From the NCBI GenBank assembly GCA_045652765.1, contig JAZOLG010000020.1, positions 1-64,000 on the forward strand: a stretch of 64,000 nt of DNA. The letters are read 5' to 3'. The stretch's first letter is position 1. Each line of letters opens with the position of its first letter. The notes beneath the pieces are model-generated. The model was not told the DNA's origin and ran no database searches. It saw nothing but the letters and a program-made list of their open reading frames with translations. Positions 8,226 through 16,053 of this stretch are shown here, one piece after another. A program made the position numbers and the translations under genes. This DNA comes from UBA1231 sp045652765 (GTDB taxonomy: Bacteria > Bacillota_I > Bacilli_A > ML615J-28 > CAG-313).

Positions 8226-9455
8226 TTATTTTTTACTCACTAATATTTTTTTAAGTCTTGCAAATCTTGGTAAACCATTTTCATACTTTAGTTTGGTTTC
8301 ACCTTGAATAAGTGGTAAAACGTATTCTAAATATTTGTCGGTAATATGATTGCCTTTATCATTAATAAATTCAGCAGGCATTTCTTTGACTTTTGCGGCT
8401 ACGTTTTCTAGTGGTACATAACCAAATCTAGTTGAATTATCTAATCTTTCAATTGTGATCATTTGACCAGAAATGTTTTGTGTTGCATATTCAACACCTG
8501 CTTTACCACACATAAAAGCTTCTTCAATGTCTGTGTCAGATGCAAGGTGCGCAGCACATCTTTGTGGTAAGTTTAGTTCAATAGCACGAACTGGAAAACC
8601 AAAAGAATTTTGTACGTGTTCACATAACACGCTTGCAACACCGCCAAGTTGTAAATGGCCAAATGAATCATTATTATTATAATTGCGATAGTTTAATATG
8701 TATTCACCTTTAGCGTCACGAATACCTTCCCCAACTATAACAAATACTTTTTTCTTTTCGTTATATATATTTTTTACATCTTCTAAGAATTCACTTAAAC
8801 TAAATTTAGATTCAGGTAAGTAGATCAAATCAGGGTTACATCCGTTAATACTAGCAATTTTTGATGCGGCTGTTAGCCACCCAGCATCACGCCCCATAAT
8901 TTCAACAATTGTAACACGTCCTTTTTTATAGGCAGATATATCTAAATATATTTCAGAAATAGTAGTAGCTATGTATTTACAAGCTGATCCATAACCTGGT
9001 GTATGGTCTGTTAAACATAAATCGTTATCAATAGTTTTTGGAATCCCATTAACAATACAATCATAACCAACTGATTTAAAGTATTTATTAATCTTCATAC
9101 AACTATCCATTGAATCATTTCCTCCAATATAGAAGAAATAACGTATATTGTATTTCTTAAATACATTTAAAATTTTTTCATAAACACTAGTGTTTTTTTC
9201 AAATTCTTCTAAAAAGAAGCGAACAGAACCTAAAGCAGAACTTGGTGTATATTTTAATAATTCAATTTCATTAGTATCTTCCAATGAAAAATCAATAAAA
9301 TTTTCATCAAGTACTCCTTGGATTCCATACATTGCACCATAAACATTTGTAATATTAGGATTGTTAAGTGCTGTAATAACAACTCCGGCTAAACTAGAAT
9401 TAATTACTGCTGTAGGGCCGCCAGATTGGCCAATTAAACAAGCTCCGTTAATCAT
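8226..9455 (-). CDS. pfp: PPi-type 6-phosphofructokinase
   Basis: A 409-residue group-II phosphofructokinase. GQSGGPTAVINSS opens the nucleotide/PPi site. GIPKTIDND carries Lys where ATP-dependent enzymes have Gly, which marks PPi use. The metal/phosphoryl loop is GGNDSM (PPi enzymes usually have GGDDS, ATP enzymes GGDGS). EIMGRDAGWLTAAS and a central VGEGI are family features. It would phosphorylate fructose 6-phosphate with PPi reversibly in glycolysis. The start is ATG behind GGAGGATAAATTACT on the minus strand. A promoter at 9477-9505 and a perfect cre-like site at 9518-9531 lie upstream. Phosphoryl donor is inferred from two residues, not proven. Confidence 0.9.
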   Translation of the reverse strand: MINGACLIGQSGGPTAVINSSLAGVVITALNNPNITNVYGAMYGIQGVLDENFIDFSLEDTNEIELLKYTPSSALGSVRFFLEEFEKNTSVYEKILNVFKKYNIRYFFYIGGNDSMDSCMKINKYFKSVGYDCIVNGIPKTIDNDLCLTDHTPGYGSACKYIATTISEIYLDISAYKKGRVTIVEIMGRDAGWLTAASKIASINGCNPDLIYLPESKFSLSEFLEDVKNIYNEKKKVFVIVGEGIRDAKGEYILNYRNYNNNDSFGHLQLGGVASVLCEHVQNSFGFPVRAIELNLPQRCAAHLASDTDIEEAFMCGKAGVEYATQNISGQMITIERLDNSTRFGYVPLENVAAKVKEMPAEFINDKGNHITDKYLEYVLPLIQGETKLKYENGLPRFARLKKILVSKK

Positions 9456-9476
9456 AGTAATTTATCCTCCATTATC

Positions 9477-9505
9477 ATTTTAACGGAAAATTCAAAAAAA
9501 CACAA
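9477..9505 (-). promoter_or_regulatory. Probable pfp promoter
   Basis: On the minus strand TTGTGT (9500-9505), 17-bp spacer, TAAAAT (9477-9482), followed by GGAGGAT and the pfp start. Confidence 0.5.
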
Positions 9506-9517
9506 GTAATAAAATTA

Positions 9518-9531
9518 TGTAATCGTTATCA
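9518..9531. promoter_or_regulatory. Catabolite-responsive element (cre)-like operator
   Basis: TGTAATCGTTATCA matches the CcpA consensus TGWAANCGNTNWCA at every defined position. It sits upstream of the pfp -35 box, centred about 54 bases before the inferred pfp start of transcription. That is where activating cre sites are found (for example upstream of Bacillus ackA). It is also 24 bases upstream of the rpsD -35 box on the other strand. CcpA itself is not in the window. Confidence 0.55.
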
Positions 9532-9554
9532 AAATATATATGTAAATATATCAC

Positions 9555-9583
9555 TTGACTTTTAACAAAAAAAAGAGTATAAT
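9555..9583 (+). promoter_or_regulatory. rpsD promoter
   Basis: TTGACT (9555-9560), 17-bp spacer, perfect TATAAT (9578-9583). Transcription would start near 9590, giving a leader of about 160 bases. Confidence 0.8.
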
Positions 9584-9589
9584 ATAAAA

Positions 9590-9750
9590 GGTGCGATAAA
9601 GGCAGCATTCAGTTAGTTTTAGACATTAGATTATCACTGTAGGATGTTAGTAGCCTCGCTGCTTAGGTGAAACCAATAAGATAGTCTATTCTAGAAAAAG
9701 AATTGATTTTTTTATCCACTTAAAATTTATAAACATAAAGGAGAAAAAAC
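9590..9750 (+). promoter_or_regulatory. Long rpsD leader, possible S4 autoregulatory RNA
   Basis: About 160 non-coding bases lie between the promoter and the rpsD start. AGGCAGC (9600-9606) can pair with GCTGCTT (9658-9664), closing a structured domain, and a GGTGAAACC segment follows. Firmicutes rpsD genes are autoregulated by S4 binding to a leader that mimics its 16S rRNA site. Length, position and local pairing fit that, but I could not fold it rigorously or match the consensus base by base. Confidence 0.4.
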
Positions 9751-10350
9751 ATGGCACGTTACACAGGACCTTCTTGGAAACAATCAAGAAGATTAAAATT
9801 TTCAATTTTAGAAACAGGTAAAGAATTACAAAAACGCCCTTATGCTCCTGGTCAACACGGACAAAGAAGAGCAAAAATTTCTGAATACGGACTACAATTA
9901 CAAGAAAAACAAAAAGTTCGTTTCTATTATGGCGTTAACGAAAAACAATTTAGAAACCTATTTGAAAAAGCTGCAAAAATTCCAGGTAAACAAGGGGATA
10001 ACTTCTTATTCTTATTAGAATCAAGACTTGATAACTTAGTATATCGTTTAGGATTTGCTGCAACTAGAAGACAAGCTCGTCAATTAGTTAACCATGGTCA
10101 TATCGTATTAGATGGTAAAAAAGCAGATATCCCATCATTACTTGTTAAACCAGGTCAAACTATTGCTTTAAAACCAGCTTCAAAATCTTTACAAATTGTT
10201 AAAGATGCTTTAGAAGCAACAGTTTCTCGTTTAGCTTTTGTAAGCTTCGATGAAAACACTCAAGTAGGAACATTTGTAAGATATCCTGAAAGAAGTGAAA
10301 TCTTAACAGATATTCACGAAAACTTAATCGTTGAATTCTACAACAGATAA
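9751..10350 (+). CDS. rpsD: Ribosomal protein S4
   Basis: A 199-residue primary 16S rRNA-binding protein of the small subunit. It opens with MARYTGPSWKQSRRLKFS and has the S4 RNA-binding domain SRLDNLVYRLGFAATRRQARQLV... followed by HGHIVLDGKKADIPS, and a typical LIVEFYNR end. The N-terminal zinc-knuckle cysteines found in some S4 proteins are absent, as in the C-minus form. The ATG follows AAAGGAGAAAAAAC. It is monocistronic, between its own promoter and a terminator, the usual arrangement in Bacilli. Confidence 0.98.
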   Translation: MARYTGPSWKQSRRLKFSILETGKELQKRPYAPGQHGQRRAKISEYGLQLQEKQKVRFYYGVNEKQFRNLFEKAAKIPGKQGDNFLFLLESRLDNLVYRLGFAATRRQARQLVNHGHIVLDGKKADIPSLLVKPGQTIALKPASKSLQIVKDALEATVSRLAFVSFDENTQVGTFVRYPERSEILTDIHENLIVEFYNR

Positions 10351-10360
10351 TAAGACTTTA

Positions 10361-10390
10361 AGAGATGCTATTGCATCTCTTTTATTTTTT
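10361..10390 (+). terminator. rpsD terminator
   Basis: Stem AGAGATGC / GCATCTCT with TATT loop and TTTATTTTTT tail. Confidence 0.92.
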
Positions 10391-10472
10391 ATTGCAAAAT
10401 TTTTGAAAAAGTAAAAATATTATTATATAATAAATATGTAAAATAGTATTAAAATTGATGAAGGAGAATAAT

Positions 10473-12263
10473 ATGAAAGTAACTAAAGATATTATTTATG
10501 TTGGTGTAAATGACCATGAAGTCGATTTATTCGAAGGTCAATATGTAGTGTCAAATGGAATGGCATATAATTCATATGTAATACTTGATGATAAGATAGC
10601 TGTTATGGATACTGTAGATGCTCGTTTCACACATGAATGGCTTGATAATATTCAAAACGTATTAGGTAATAAATTACCTGATTATTTAATTGTTCAACAC
10701 ATGGAACCAGATCACTCTGCAAACATTATGAACTTTGTTAAAACATATCCTAATGCAAAGATTGTTGCATCTCAAAAAGCGTTTGTTATGATGAAAAATT
10801 TCTTTGGAGTGGATTTTACTGATAAACAAATAGTTGTTGGCGAAATGGATACACTTAATTTAGGAAAGCATAATTTAACATTTGTAACTGCACCAATGGT
10901 ACATTGGCCTGAAGTAATTGTTACATATGATTCAACAGATAAAGTATTATTTTCTGCAGATGGCTTTGGCAAATTTGGAGCATTAGATGTAGAAGAAGAT
11001 TGGGCTTGCGAAGCAAGACGTTATTATATTGGTATTGTTGGAAAATACGGAGCACAAGTGCAAAGCTTACTTAAAAAAGCAGCAACTTTAGATATTCAAA
11101 TTATTTGTCCGCTACATGGTCCTGTATTAACTGAGAACTTGGGTTATTATTTAAATTTATATAACATTTGGTCTAGTTATCAAGTTGAGGAAGAAGGAAT
11201 TGTAATTGCGTATACTTCTGTATATGGTAATACTAAAAAAGCTGTAATGTTACTTGCGGATAAACTTCGTGCAAAAGGTTGTCCTAAAGTTGTAGTAAAT
11301 GATCTAGCTAGATGTGATATGGCAGAAGCAGTTGAAGACGCCTTTAGATATAGCAAATTAGTTCTTGCTACTACAACATATAATGCTGATATTTTTCCGT
11401 TTATGAAAGAGTTTATTCATCATTTAACAGAAAGAAACTATAGCAATAGAACAGTAGCATTTATTGAAAATGGAAGTTGGGCGCCTATGGCGACTAAAGT
11501 AATGAAAGGTATGCTAGAAGGTTCAAAGAACTTAATATATACTGAAAATACAGTTAAGATTTTATCGGCTTTAAATGAAGAAAGCTCTAATCAAGTTGAA
11601 GCTTTAGCAGAAGAATTATGTCAAGAATATTTAGCTATGCAAGATCAAACGGCTAATAAGAATGATTTAACTGCTTTATTTAATATTGGTTATGGATTAT
11701 ATGTTGTAACATCTAATGACGGTAAAAAAGATAATGGTTTAATAGTAAATACTGTTACTCAAGTAACAAATAATCCAAATAAAATTGCTGTCACAATTAA
11801 TAAAGAAAATTATTCACATCATATTATTAATCAAACAGGTATAATGAATATTAACTGTTTATCAGTGGATGCACCATTTTCGATATTTGAAAAGTTTGGT
11901 TTTGTAAGCGGTAGAAACACTGATAAGTTTAAAGATGATAATGTACTTAGATCTGACAATGGATTAGTATTCTTACCAAAATATATTAATTCATTTATGT
12001 CACTAAAAGTTGAACAATATATTGATCTTGGTACTCATGGTATGTTTATTTGCACAATTACTGAATCACGTGTAATTAATCATTCAGAAACTATGACATA
12101 TAGTTATTATCATGAAAATGTAAAACCAAAACCAGAAACTAAAGGTAAAAAAGGATATGTATGTAAAATTTGTGGATGGGTATATGAAGGGGAAGAACTA
12201 CCAGAAGACATAATTTGTCCATTATGTAAACATGGTTATAATGATTTTGAAGAAATAAAATAA
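10473..12263 (+). CDS. Flavodiiron protein with flavin-reductase and rubredoxin domains
   Basis: A 596-residue four-part protein. Residues 1-250 are the metallo-beta-lactamase diiron domain with the H-x-E-x-D-H ligand motif (H76, E78, D80, H81). About 255-395 is a flavodoxin FMN domain (AYTSVYGNTKKA). About 405-550 is a flavin-reductase-like FMN-binding domain (NKIAVTINKENYS). The last 40 residues are a rubredoxin (YVCKICGWVYEG ... CPLCKHG). Flavodiiron proteins reduce O2 to water or NO to N2O in anaerobes; the fused domains would carry electrons to the diiron site. The start is ATG 10473 behind AAGGAG; the TTG at 10455 is rejected. A free rubredoxin and superoxide reductase follow closely, so this is an oxidative-stress operon. 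Confidence 0.93.
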   Translation: MKVTKDIIYVGVNDHEVDLFEGQYVVSNGMAYNSYVILDDKIAVMDTVDARFTHEWLDNIQNVLGNKLPDYLIVQHMEPDHSANIMNFVKTYPNAKIVASQKAFVMMKNFFGVDFTDKQIVVGEMDTLNLGKHNLTFVTAPMVHWPEVIVTYDSTDKVLFSADGFGKFGALDVEEDWACEARRYYIGIVGKYGAQVQSLLKKAATLDIQIICPLHGPVLTENLGYYLNLYNIWSSYQVEEEGIVIAYTSVYGNTKKAVMLLADKLRAKGCPKVVVNDLARCDMAEAVEDAFRYSKLVLATTTYNADIFPFMKEFIHHLTERNYSNRTVAFIENGSWAPMATKVMKGMLEGSKNLIYTENTVKILSALNEESSNQVEALAEELCQEYLAMQDQTANKNDLTALFNIGYGLYVVTSNDGKKDNGLIVNTVTQVTNNPNKIAVTINKENYSHHIINQTGIMNINCLSVDAPFSIFEKFGFVSGRNTDKFKDDNVLRSDNGLVFLPKYINSFMSLKVEQYIDLGTHGMFICTITESRVINHSETMTYSYYHENVKPKPETKGKKGYVCKICGWVYEGEELPEDIICPLCKHGYNDFEEIK

Positions 12264-12276
12264 AGGAGAAAAATAT

Positions 12277-12435
12277 ATGAAAAAATATGTATGCCAAGCA
12301 TGTGGCTGGATTTATGATGAAGAATTAGGTGCTCCTGAATTAGGAATCGCACCGGGAACAAAATTTGAAGATTTACCAGAAGATTTCGAATGCCCACTTT
12401 GCGGTGTTGGAAAAGATATGTTTGAAGAGGAATAA
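12277..12435 (+). CDS. Rubredoxin
   Basis: A 52-residue protein translated directly from ATG 12277 behind AAAGGAG. It has the two C-x2-C-G knuckles of rubredoxin, YVCQACGWIYDEELG and FECPLCGVGKDMFE, with the central GIAPGTKFEDLPEDF loop that is almost invariant in the family. It holds one Fe(SCys)4 centre and would shuttle electrons to the superoxide reductase 5 bases downstream and perhaps to the flavodiiron protein 13 bases upstream. Confidence 0.95.
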   Translation: MKKYVCQACGWIYDEELGAPELGIAPGTKFEDLPEDFECPLCGVGKDMFEEE

Positions 12436-12440
12436 AAATT

Positions 12441-12818
12441 ATGGAACAAAAATTCTATATTTGTGAGCACTGTGGAAATATTATCGCAATCGTAAAAGAA
12501 AGTGGTGTGCCCGTAGTATGCTGTGGTCAAAAAATGACTAAACTTGTGGCTGGAACTACTGAAGCTTCATTAGAAAAACATATCCCTGTTTATACTGTAG
12601 AAAATAATAAGGTTCATGTAGTTGTTGGATCTGTAGAACATCCAATGGCTCCAGAGCACTTTATTGAATGGGTTTCAATTCAAACAAAATATGGTAACCA
12701 AAGAAAAGCATTAGTTCCTGGTCAAAAACCAGAAGTATGTTTCTCAATTTGTGAAGGTGATGAAGTAGAAGCTGTTTACGCTTATTGTAATCTTCACAGC
12801 CTTTGGAAAGCTGAATAA
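12441..12818 (+). CDS. Desulfoferrodoxin (superoxide reductase, 2Fe type)
   Basis: A 125-residue superoxide reductase. The N-terminal desulforedoxin domain has FYICEHCGNI and a VCCGQKM pair (centre I). The catalytic centre II ligands are visible as LEKHIPVY, VEHPMAPEHFIEW and AYCNLHSLWKAE, giving the Fe(His4Cys) set, and the Glu of EKH is the residue near the sixth site. It reduces superoxide to hydrogen peroxide with rubredoxin as donor. It is the last gene of the flavodiiron-rubredoxin-SOR operon, ended by a strong terminator. Confidence 0.96.
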   Translation: MEQKFYICEHCGNIIAIVKESGVPVVCCGQKMTKLVAGTTEASLEKHIPVYTVENNKVHVVVGSVEHPMAPEHFIEWVSIQTKYGNQRKALVPGQKPEVCFSICEGDEVEAVYAYCNLHSLWKAE

Positions 12819-12850
12819 AAGAAGTAGAAATTTCTACTTCTTTTTTTTAT
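12817..12850 (+). terminator. Terminator after superoxide reductase
   Basis: Perfect palindrome GAAGTAGAAATTTCTACTTC (12821-12840) extended by A/T pairs, then T8. Confidence 0.92.
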
Positions 12851-12918
12851 CCAATAATTGGTAATAATAAAAAATATATAAATGTACAAAATAATATAGA
12901 ACAAAATAGGAGGTTAAA

Positions 12919-13383
12919 ATGAAAACTACAAGATTGACATGGCCAATGATTTTAGGTATTATTGGATCAATTTGTTCAGTTGTTGTCGGTTTCGTAATTG
13001 CTTTTTTCGCAACAGGAGGAAGAGTATCTGGTATTCAAAATGTTGAATTCGGTAATATGTGGCTACTGACAACTGTCATGGCGATACTAGGTCCATTACT
13101 TGGATTAGTAGGAGCATCGATTGTTAAGTTTGCTCCAAGATCTGGCGGAGTGTTGATGTTGTTTGCAGTATTAGAATATATTGTTGTTTGTATGTTAATT
13201 GGTAGTCAATTTACTCCAGCGTTAGTATTTGGTGGTATTGGTTACTTATTTTTAACAGTAAGTGGTATGATGGCCTTAATTTATCCAAACATCCATTTTG
13301 AAGATACTTATTTATATAATAAAGATTACGCAAAAGATAACTGGACTCCTCATCATTCAAAAAGCAAAAGAACAGCTGAATAA
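12919..13383 (+). CDS. Four-TM membrane protein (DUF4064-like)
   Basis: A 154-residue protein with four predicted membrane helices (about residues 10-31, 46-68, 76-95 and 101-121) and a short basic tail (HHSKSKRTAE). The pattern of a short lead (KTTRLTWPMILGIIGSICS) followed by four helices resembles the DUF4064 family of small Firmicutes membrane proteins, of unknown function. Strong RBS AGGAGGTTAAA. It is monocistronic, followed by a long AT-rich hairpin. Family call is tentative. Confidence 0.6.
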   Translation: MKTTRLTWPMILGIIGSICSVVVGFVIAFFATGGRVSGIQNVEFGNMWLLTTVMAILGPLLGLVGASIVKFAPRSGGVLMLFAVLEYIVVCMLIGSQFTPALVFGGIGYLFLTVSGMMALIYPNIHFEDTYLYNKDYAKDNWTPHHSKSKRTAE

Positions 13384-13401
13384 CAAATATTTTGTTTAAC
13401 T

Positions 13402-13438
13402 AAGATTAAATTAAGATTACTTAATTTAATCTTTTAAA
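13402..13438 (+). terminator. AT-rich terminator
   Basis: Stem AAGATTAAATTAA / TTAATTTAATCTT with a 6-base loop and short T tail. Confidence 0.7.
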
Positions 13439-13455
13439 TTTTATATTCATTCCAC

Positions 13456-13484
13456 TTGACTAACATATTAAAATTTGATATAAT
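13456..13484 (+). promoter_or_regulatory. tRNA-Gly promoter
   Basis: TTGACT (13456-13461), 17-bp spacer, TATAAT (13479-13484), about 20 bases before the tRNA. Confidence 0.8.
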
Positions 13485-13504
13485 TACATTGCAAATTTAG
13501 AAAT

Positions 13505-13579
13505 GCAGGTATAGTATAACGGTTATTATGTCGCCTTGCCATGGCGAAGATGCCAGTTCGATTCTGGTTACCTGCTCCA
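13505..13579 (+). tRNA. tRNA-Gly (anticodon GCC)
   Basis: A 75-base cloverleaf. Acceptor GCAGGTA pairs with TACCTGC, with discriminator T and an encoded CCA. The anticodon stem TCGCC/GGCGA encloses loop TTGCCAT (anticodon GCC). The T arm GCCAG-TTCGATT-CTGGT is standard. The D stem is weak: G-T, T-A and A-T pairs with the fourth position T-T, which is a minor oddity. It is a single gene with its own promoter. Confidence 0.95.
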
Positions 13580-13692
13580 AAAAGTAATTTATGTGTCTTC
13601 TGTATGAGGACTTTTTTTATTTTAATTGTATCTATAACGTGATATAATGATACAAAAATAATATATCTAATTAGTTAAATAAGAGGTTAAAA

Positions 13693-14652
13693 ATGATATT
13701 TGAAAAACAAGTAGTTGAAATGTATAAGAAGATGATGCATACAAGATGTGATGATCAAGGAATTGCTTATTATTTTAGTCAAAAGGACTTTGTTTGTCTA
13801 AACAAAATTAGTCATACCTTTAAATCATCACTAGGACATAATTTACAAGGATATATATATTATTATGATAATTGTGTGGCAAACAAATTAGTAATTTTCG
13901 ATCATGGTTTTGGTGGCGGACATGAATCATATATGAAAGAAATTGAAAAATTATGTCGAGCCGGCTTTAAAATATTTGCATATGATCATACAGGCTGTAT
14001 GCAATCGGGTGGTGAAACACCAAATGGCGTGTCTCAGTCATTATGTGATTTAAATGATTGTATGGAATATATTAAAAACACTGAATATGCTAATCATGAC
14101 ATATATGTAGTTGGACATAGTTGGGGTGGTTTCTCCACATTAAATATTTCGGCGCTACATGATGAAGTGAAAAAAGTAGTAGTCATTTCGGGATTTGTAT
14201 CTGTTGAATTATTAGTAAATGATTTTTATAGTGGATTATTAAAAGGCTATCGCAAGGCCATAATGAAATTAGAAAATGAATCTAATCCATATTTCGTTAG
14301 ATTTAATGCTATTGACAGTTTAAAAAAATCGAACGCCGAGGTGTTATTAATATATTCAGATAATGATATGCTTTGTAAAAAAGAAACACATTATGATATT
14401 TTATATAATGAATTGAAAGATAAAACAAATATAAAATTCATGCTAGTAAACGATAAAGGACACAATCCTAATTATACAAAAGATGCAGTTCTTTATTTAA
14501 ATGAATATTCTAAAAAGACAAAACGAATGTTGAAAAAGAAACAACTACAAACTAATAAACAAAAAGAAGACTTTGTTAATTCATTTGATTGGAACAAAAT
14601 GACTGAACAAGATGATGCTGTATGGCAATTAATTATTAATCATTTAAAATAA
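13693..14652 (+). CDS. Alpha/beta hydrolase
   Basis: A 319-residue serine hydrolase. Oxyanion region FDHGFGGGHESY, nucleophile elbow VGHSWGG, acid candidate YSDNDM and catalytic His NDKGHNPNY appear in the right order for the fold. The DHTGCMQSGG segment after the second strand is typical of the COG1073/YqiA-like lysophospholipase-type enzymes. The C-terminal about 50 residues are Lys-rich and charged. No signal peptide, so cytosolic. RBS AAGAGG precedes the ATG. Substrate unknown. Confidence 0.85.
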   Translation: MIFEKQVVEMYKKMMHTRCDDQGIAYYFSQKDFVCLNKISHTFKSSLGHNLQGYIYYYDNCVANKLVIFDHGFGGGHESYMKEIEKLCRAGFKIFAYDHTGCMQSGGETPNGVSQSLCDLNDCMEYIKNTEYANHDIYVVGHSWGGFSTLNISALHDEVKKVVVISGFVSVELLVNDFYSGLLKGYRKAIMKLENESNPYFVRFNAIDSLKKSNAEVLLIYSDNDMLCKKETHYDILYNELKDKTNIKFMLVNDKGHNPNYTKDAVLYLNEYSKKTKRMLKKKQLQTNKQKEDFVNSFDWNKMTEQDDAVWQLIINHLK

Positions 14653-14682
14653 AAAAGAAACTACTTTAGTAGTTTCTTTTAA
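14653..14682. terminator. Bidirectional terminator
   Basis: 12-bp stem AAAAGAAACTAC / GTAGTTTCTTTT with TTTA loop between convergent genes. Confidence 0.9.
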
Positions 14683-15335
14683 TTTTCATTTATTTGATAA
14701 GCAGTAACAACATATTTAGTAGGATCTTCTTTTAAGAAATGAACTTGAACGGTTCCTAAAACATTTGGATTTTCAATTAGAATTTTATCCTTTATTTTAG
14801 GTGAATCAAATGTATATTCTTGATTAGATATCTGATCACGATAAGTTGAATGAATTATTGCGTATTCAACATTTTTAGAATCTTCTATAATTTCAATATC
14901 AGAAATATTACAAATAACAGATTGACCTTCTTTGATGATTTCCATATTAATTGCATTGCGTCTTTTAATTACAAGATGAAGACCTAAACCGCCAACCGCG
15001 CAACCTAATGAAACAACACCAATGACTAATCCTAATTTGATTTGATCATAAATATAACATGATTCAGGATTGTTTTTATTATAGTATACTAATATTTTTC
15101 TGCCTTCTAATAGTTCGGATTTATATGGAGCATCAACCGTAATGTAATCTTTATATACACTAGTAAAGTAAGTGACTTGTCCATTTTTGTAATCACCTGT
15201 TATTTCAATTCCTGTGTTTGTCCAACGCATATGTATAATACAAAGTGTGATACAAGCTATAAAAGCGATTGAAGAACAGACTATAAGAAGAATCATCGCA
15301 AGATTTAGATGATTGTTCTGCTTAATTTTTTTCAT
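14679..15335 (-). CDS. Hypothetical two-TM protein (DUF3592-like)
   Basis: A 218-residue protein with a membrane helix near residues 12-33 and another near 104-126. Between them is a small beta-rich segment (GQVTYFTSVYKDYITVDAPY ... GRKILVYYNKNNPESCYIYD). A second similar beta-rich region follows the second helix and ends KEDPTKYVVTAY. The short phrase YYNKNNPE..., with a valine/tyrosine strand before it, recurs in DUF3592 proteins, of unknown role. It directly follows queT (1-base overlap of stop and start), so it is in the queT transcript. Whether it shares the queuosine function is unknown. Confidence 0.55.
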   Translation of the reverse strand: MKKIKQNNHLNLAMILLIVCSSIAFIACITLCIIHMRWTNTGIEITGDYKNGQVTYFTSVYKDYITVDAPYKSELLEGRKILVYYNKNNPESCYIYDQIKLGLVIGVVSLGCAVGGLGLHLVIKRRNAINMEIIKEGQSVICNISDIEIIEDSKNVEYAIIHSTYRDQISNQEYTFDSPKIKDKILIENPNVLGTVQVHFLKEDPTKYVVTAYQINEN

Positions 15336-15823
15336 TATATATCTCCAATAGTTTTAACAATATCTTCATTTTTTGAAATATATTTAAAAATGATGTATCC
15401 GACAGTCATTGCGATAGCCTCACCTAACATAACCCAAAGCGTATTGATTATTAATGCTTGGATATTAAAGGAATATATGTAAGCTAGTTCAAAACCAACT
15501 AATATATTACATACAGGTACAATGATAATAGAAAAGATTGGTTTCTTTGCTAAACTAACAAATATGCAAGAAAGCAAAGTAGCTATTCCACCAACTAAAG
15601 CATCTAATAATCCAAATGGGCCAATTAGATTGGCAATGAAACAACCGAGGGTAACACCAATTGTATATTTCTTATTAATCAAAACTAGTAATATTAATAT
15701 TTCTGCGAGTCGTACTTGAATTGCATTATAGGACATAAATCCTAACGCAAATACCATTATTACATATAATGCACAAACAATTGCGTTATATGTAATTGAT
15801 TTAATAGTTTTTTTAATATGCAT
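15335..15823 (-). CDS. queT: QueT-family queuosine precursor transporter
   Basis: A 162-residue membrane protein with five to six helices. Family landmarks are AIQVRLAEILILL (36-48), YTIGVTLGCFIANLIGPFGLLDALVGGIATLL (for example GCFIANLIGPFG) and the C-terminal WVMLGEAIAM segment. QueT proteins are the substrate-binding (S) components of ECF-type importers and take up queuine-type precursors. The T and A subunits are not here. A preQ1-I-like riboswitch directly upstream supports this substrate independently. Confidence 0.88.
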   Translation of the reverse strand: MHIKKTIKSITYNAIVCALYVIMVFALGFMSYNAIQVRLAEILILLVLINKKYTIGVTLGCFIANLIGPFGLLDALVGGIATLLSCIFVSLAKKPIFSIIIVPVCNILVGFELAYIYSFNIQALIINTLWVMLGEAIAMTVGYIIFKYISKNEDIVKTIGDI

Positions 15824-15828
15824 AAAAA

Positions 15829-15875
15829 CTCCTTGTTTTAATATTTTAGAAGGTGGTTAAGCAAGAAACACCTTC
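15829..15875 (-). promoter_or_regulatory. preQ1-I-type riboswitch controlling queT
   Basis: On the minus strand a perfect 7-bp hairpin GAAGGTG / CACCTTC (15869-15875 and 15849-15855) encloses a 13-base loop TTTCTTGCTTAAC. It is followed by an A-rich tail TAAAATATTAAAA and then CAAGGAG. Loop CTTG (15862-15865) can pair with tail CAAG (15832-15835), which overlaps the queT Shine-Dalgarno. This is the H-type pseudoknot of class I preQ1 riboswitches, and the C after CTTG sits where the ligand-pairing C is expected. Binding would hide the RBS. Confidence 0.72.
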
Positions 15876-15881
15876 ATTAGT

Positions 15882-15910
15882 ATTATAGTACAATTTTCTA
15901 TATTTGTCAA
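15882..15910 (-). promoter_or_regulatory. queT promoter
   Basis: Perfect consensus on the minus strand: TTGACA (15905-15910), 17-bp spacer, TATAAT (15882-15887), placing the transcript start at the riboswitch 5' edge. Confidence 0.85.
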
Positions 15911-16053
15911 TTTAAAAAATTAGTCTATTTAAATTTTAGTTCATAATGATTGCTAATTCATTGAAATATGATATAATATATTCTATAGTAAATATAGAAG
16001 TATACAGTATTAATTTATATAATTGTATTTAATATGAAGGAGCGTGGTGTAAT

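Noticed and set aside
13580..13620. Terminator after tRNA-Gly
   Set aside because: AAAAAGT...ACTTTTT can pair over a large loop with a T run, but the stem is weak and inner pairing conflicts; not listed as a feature.
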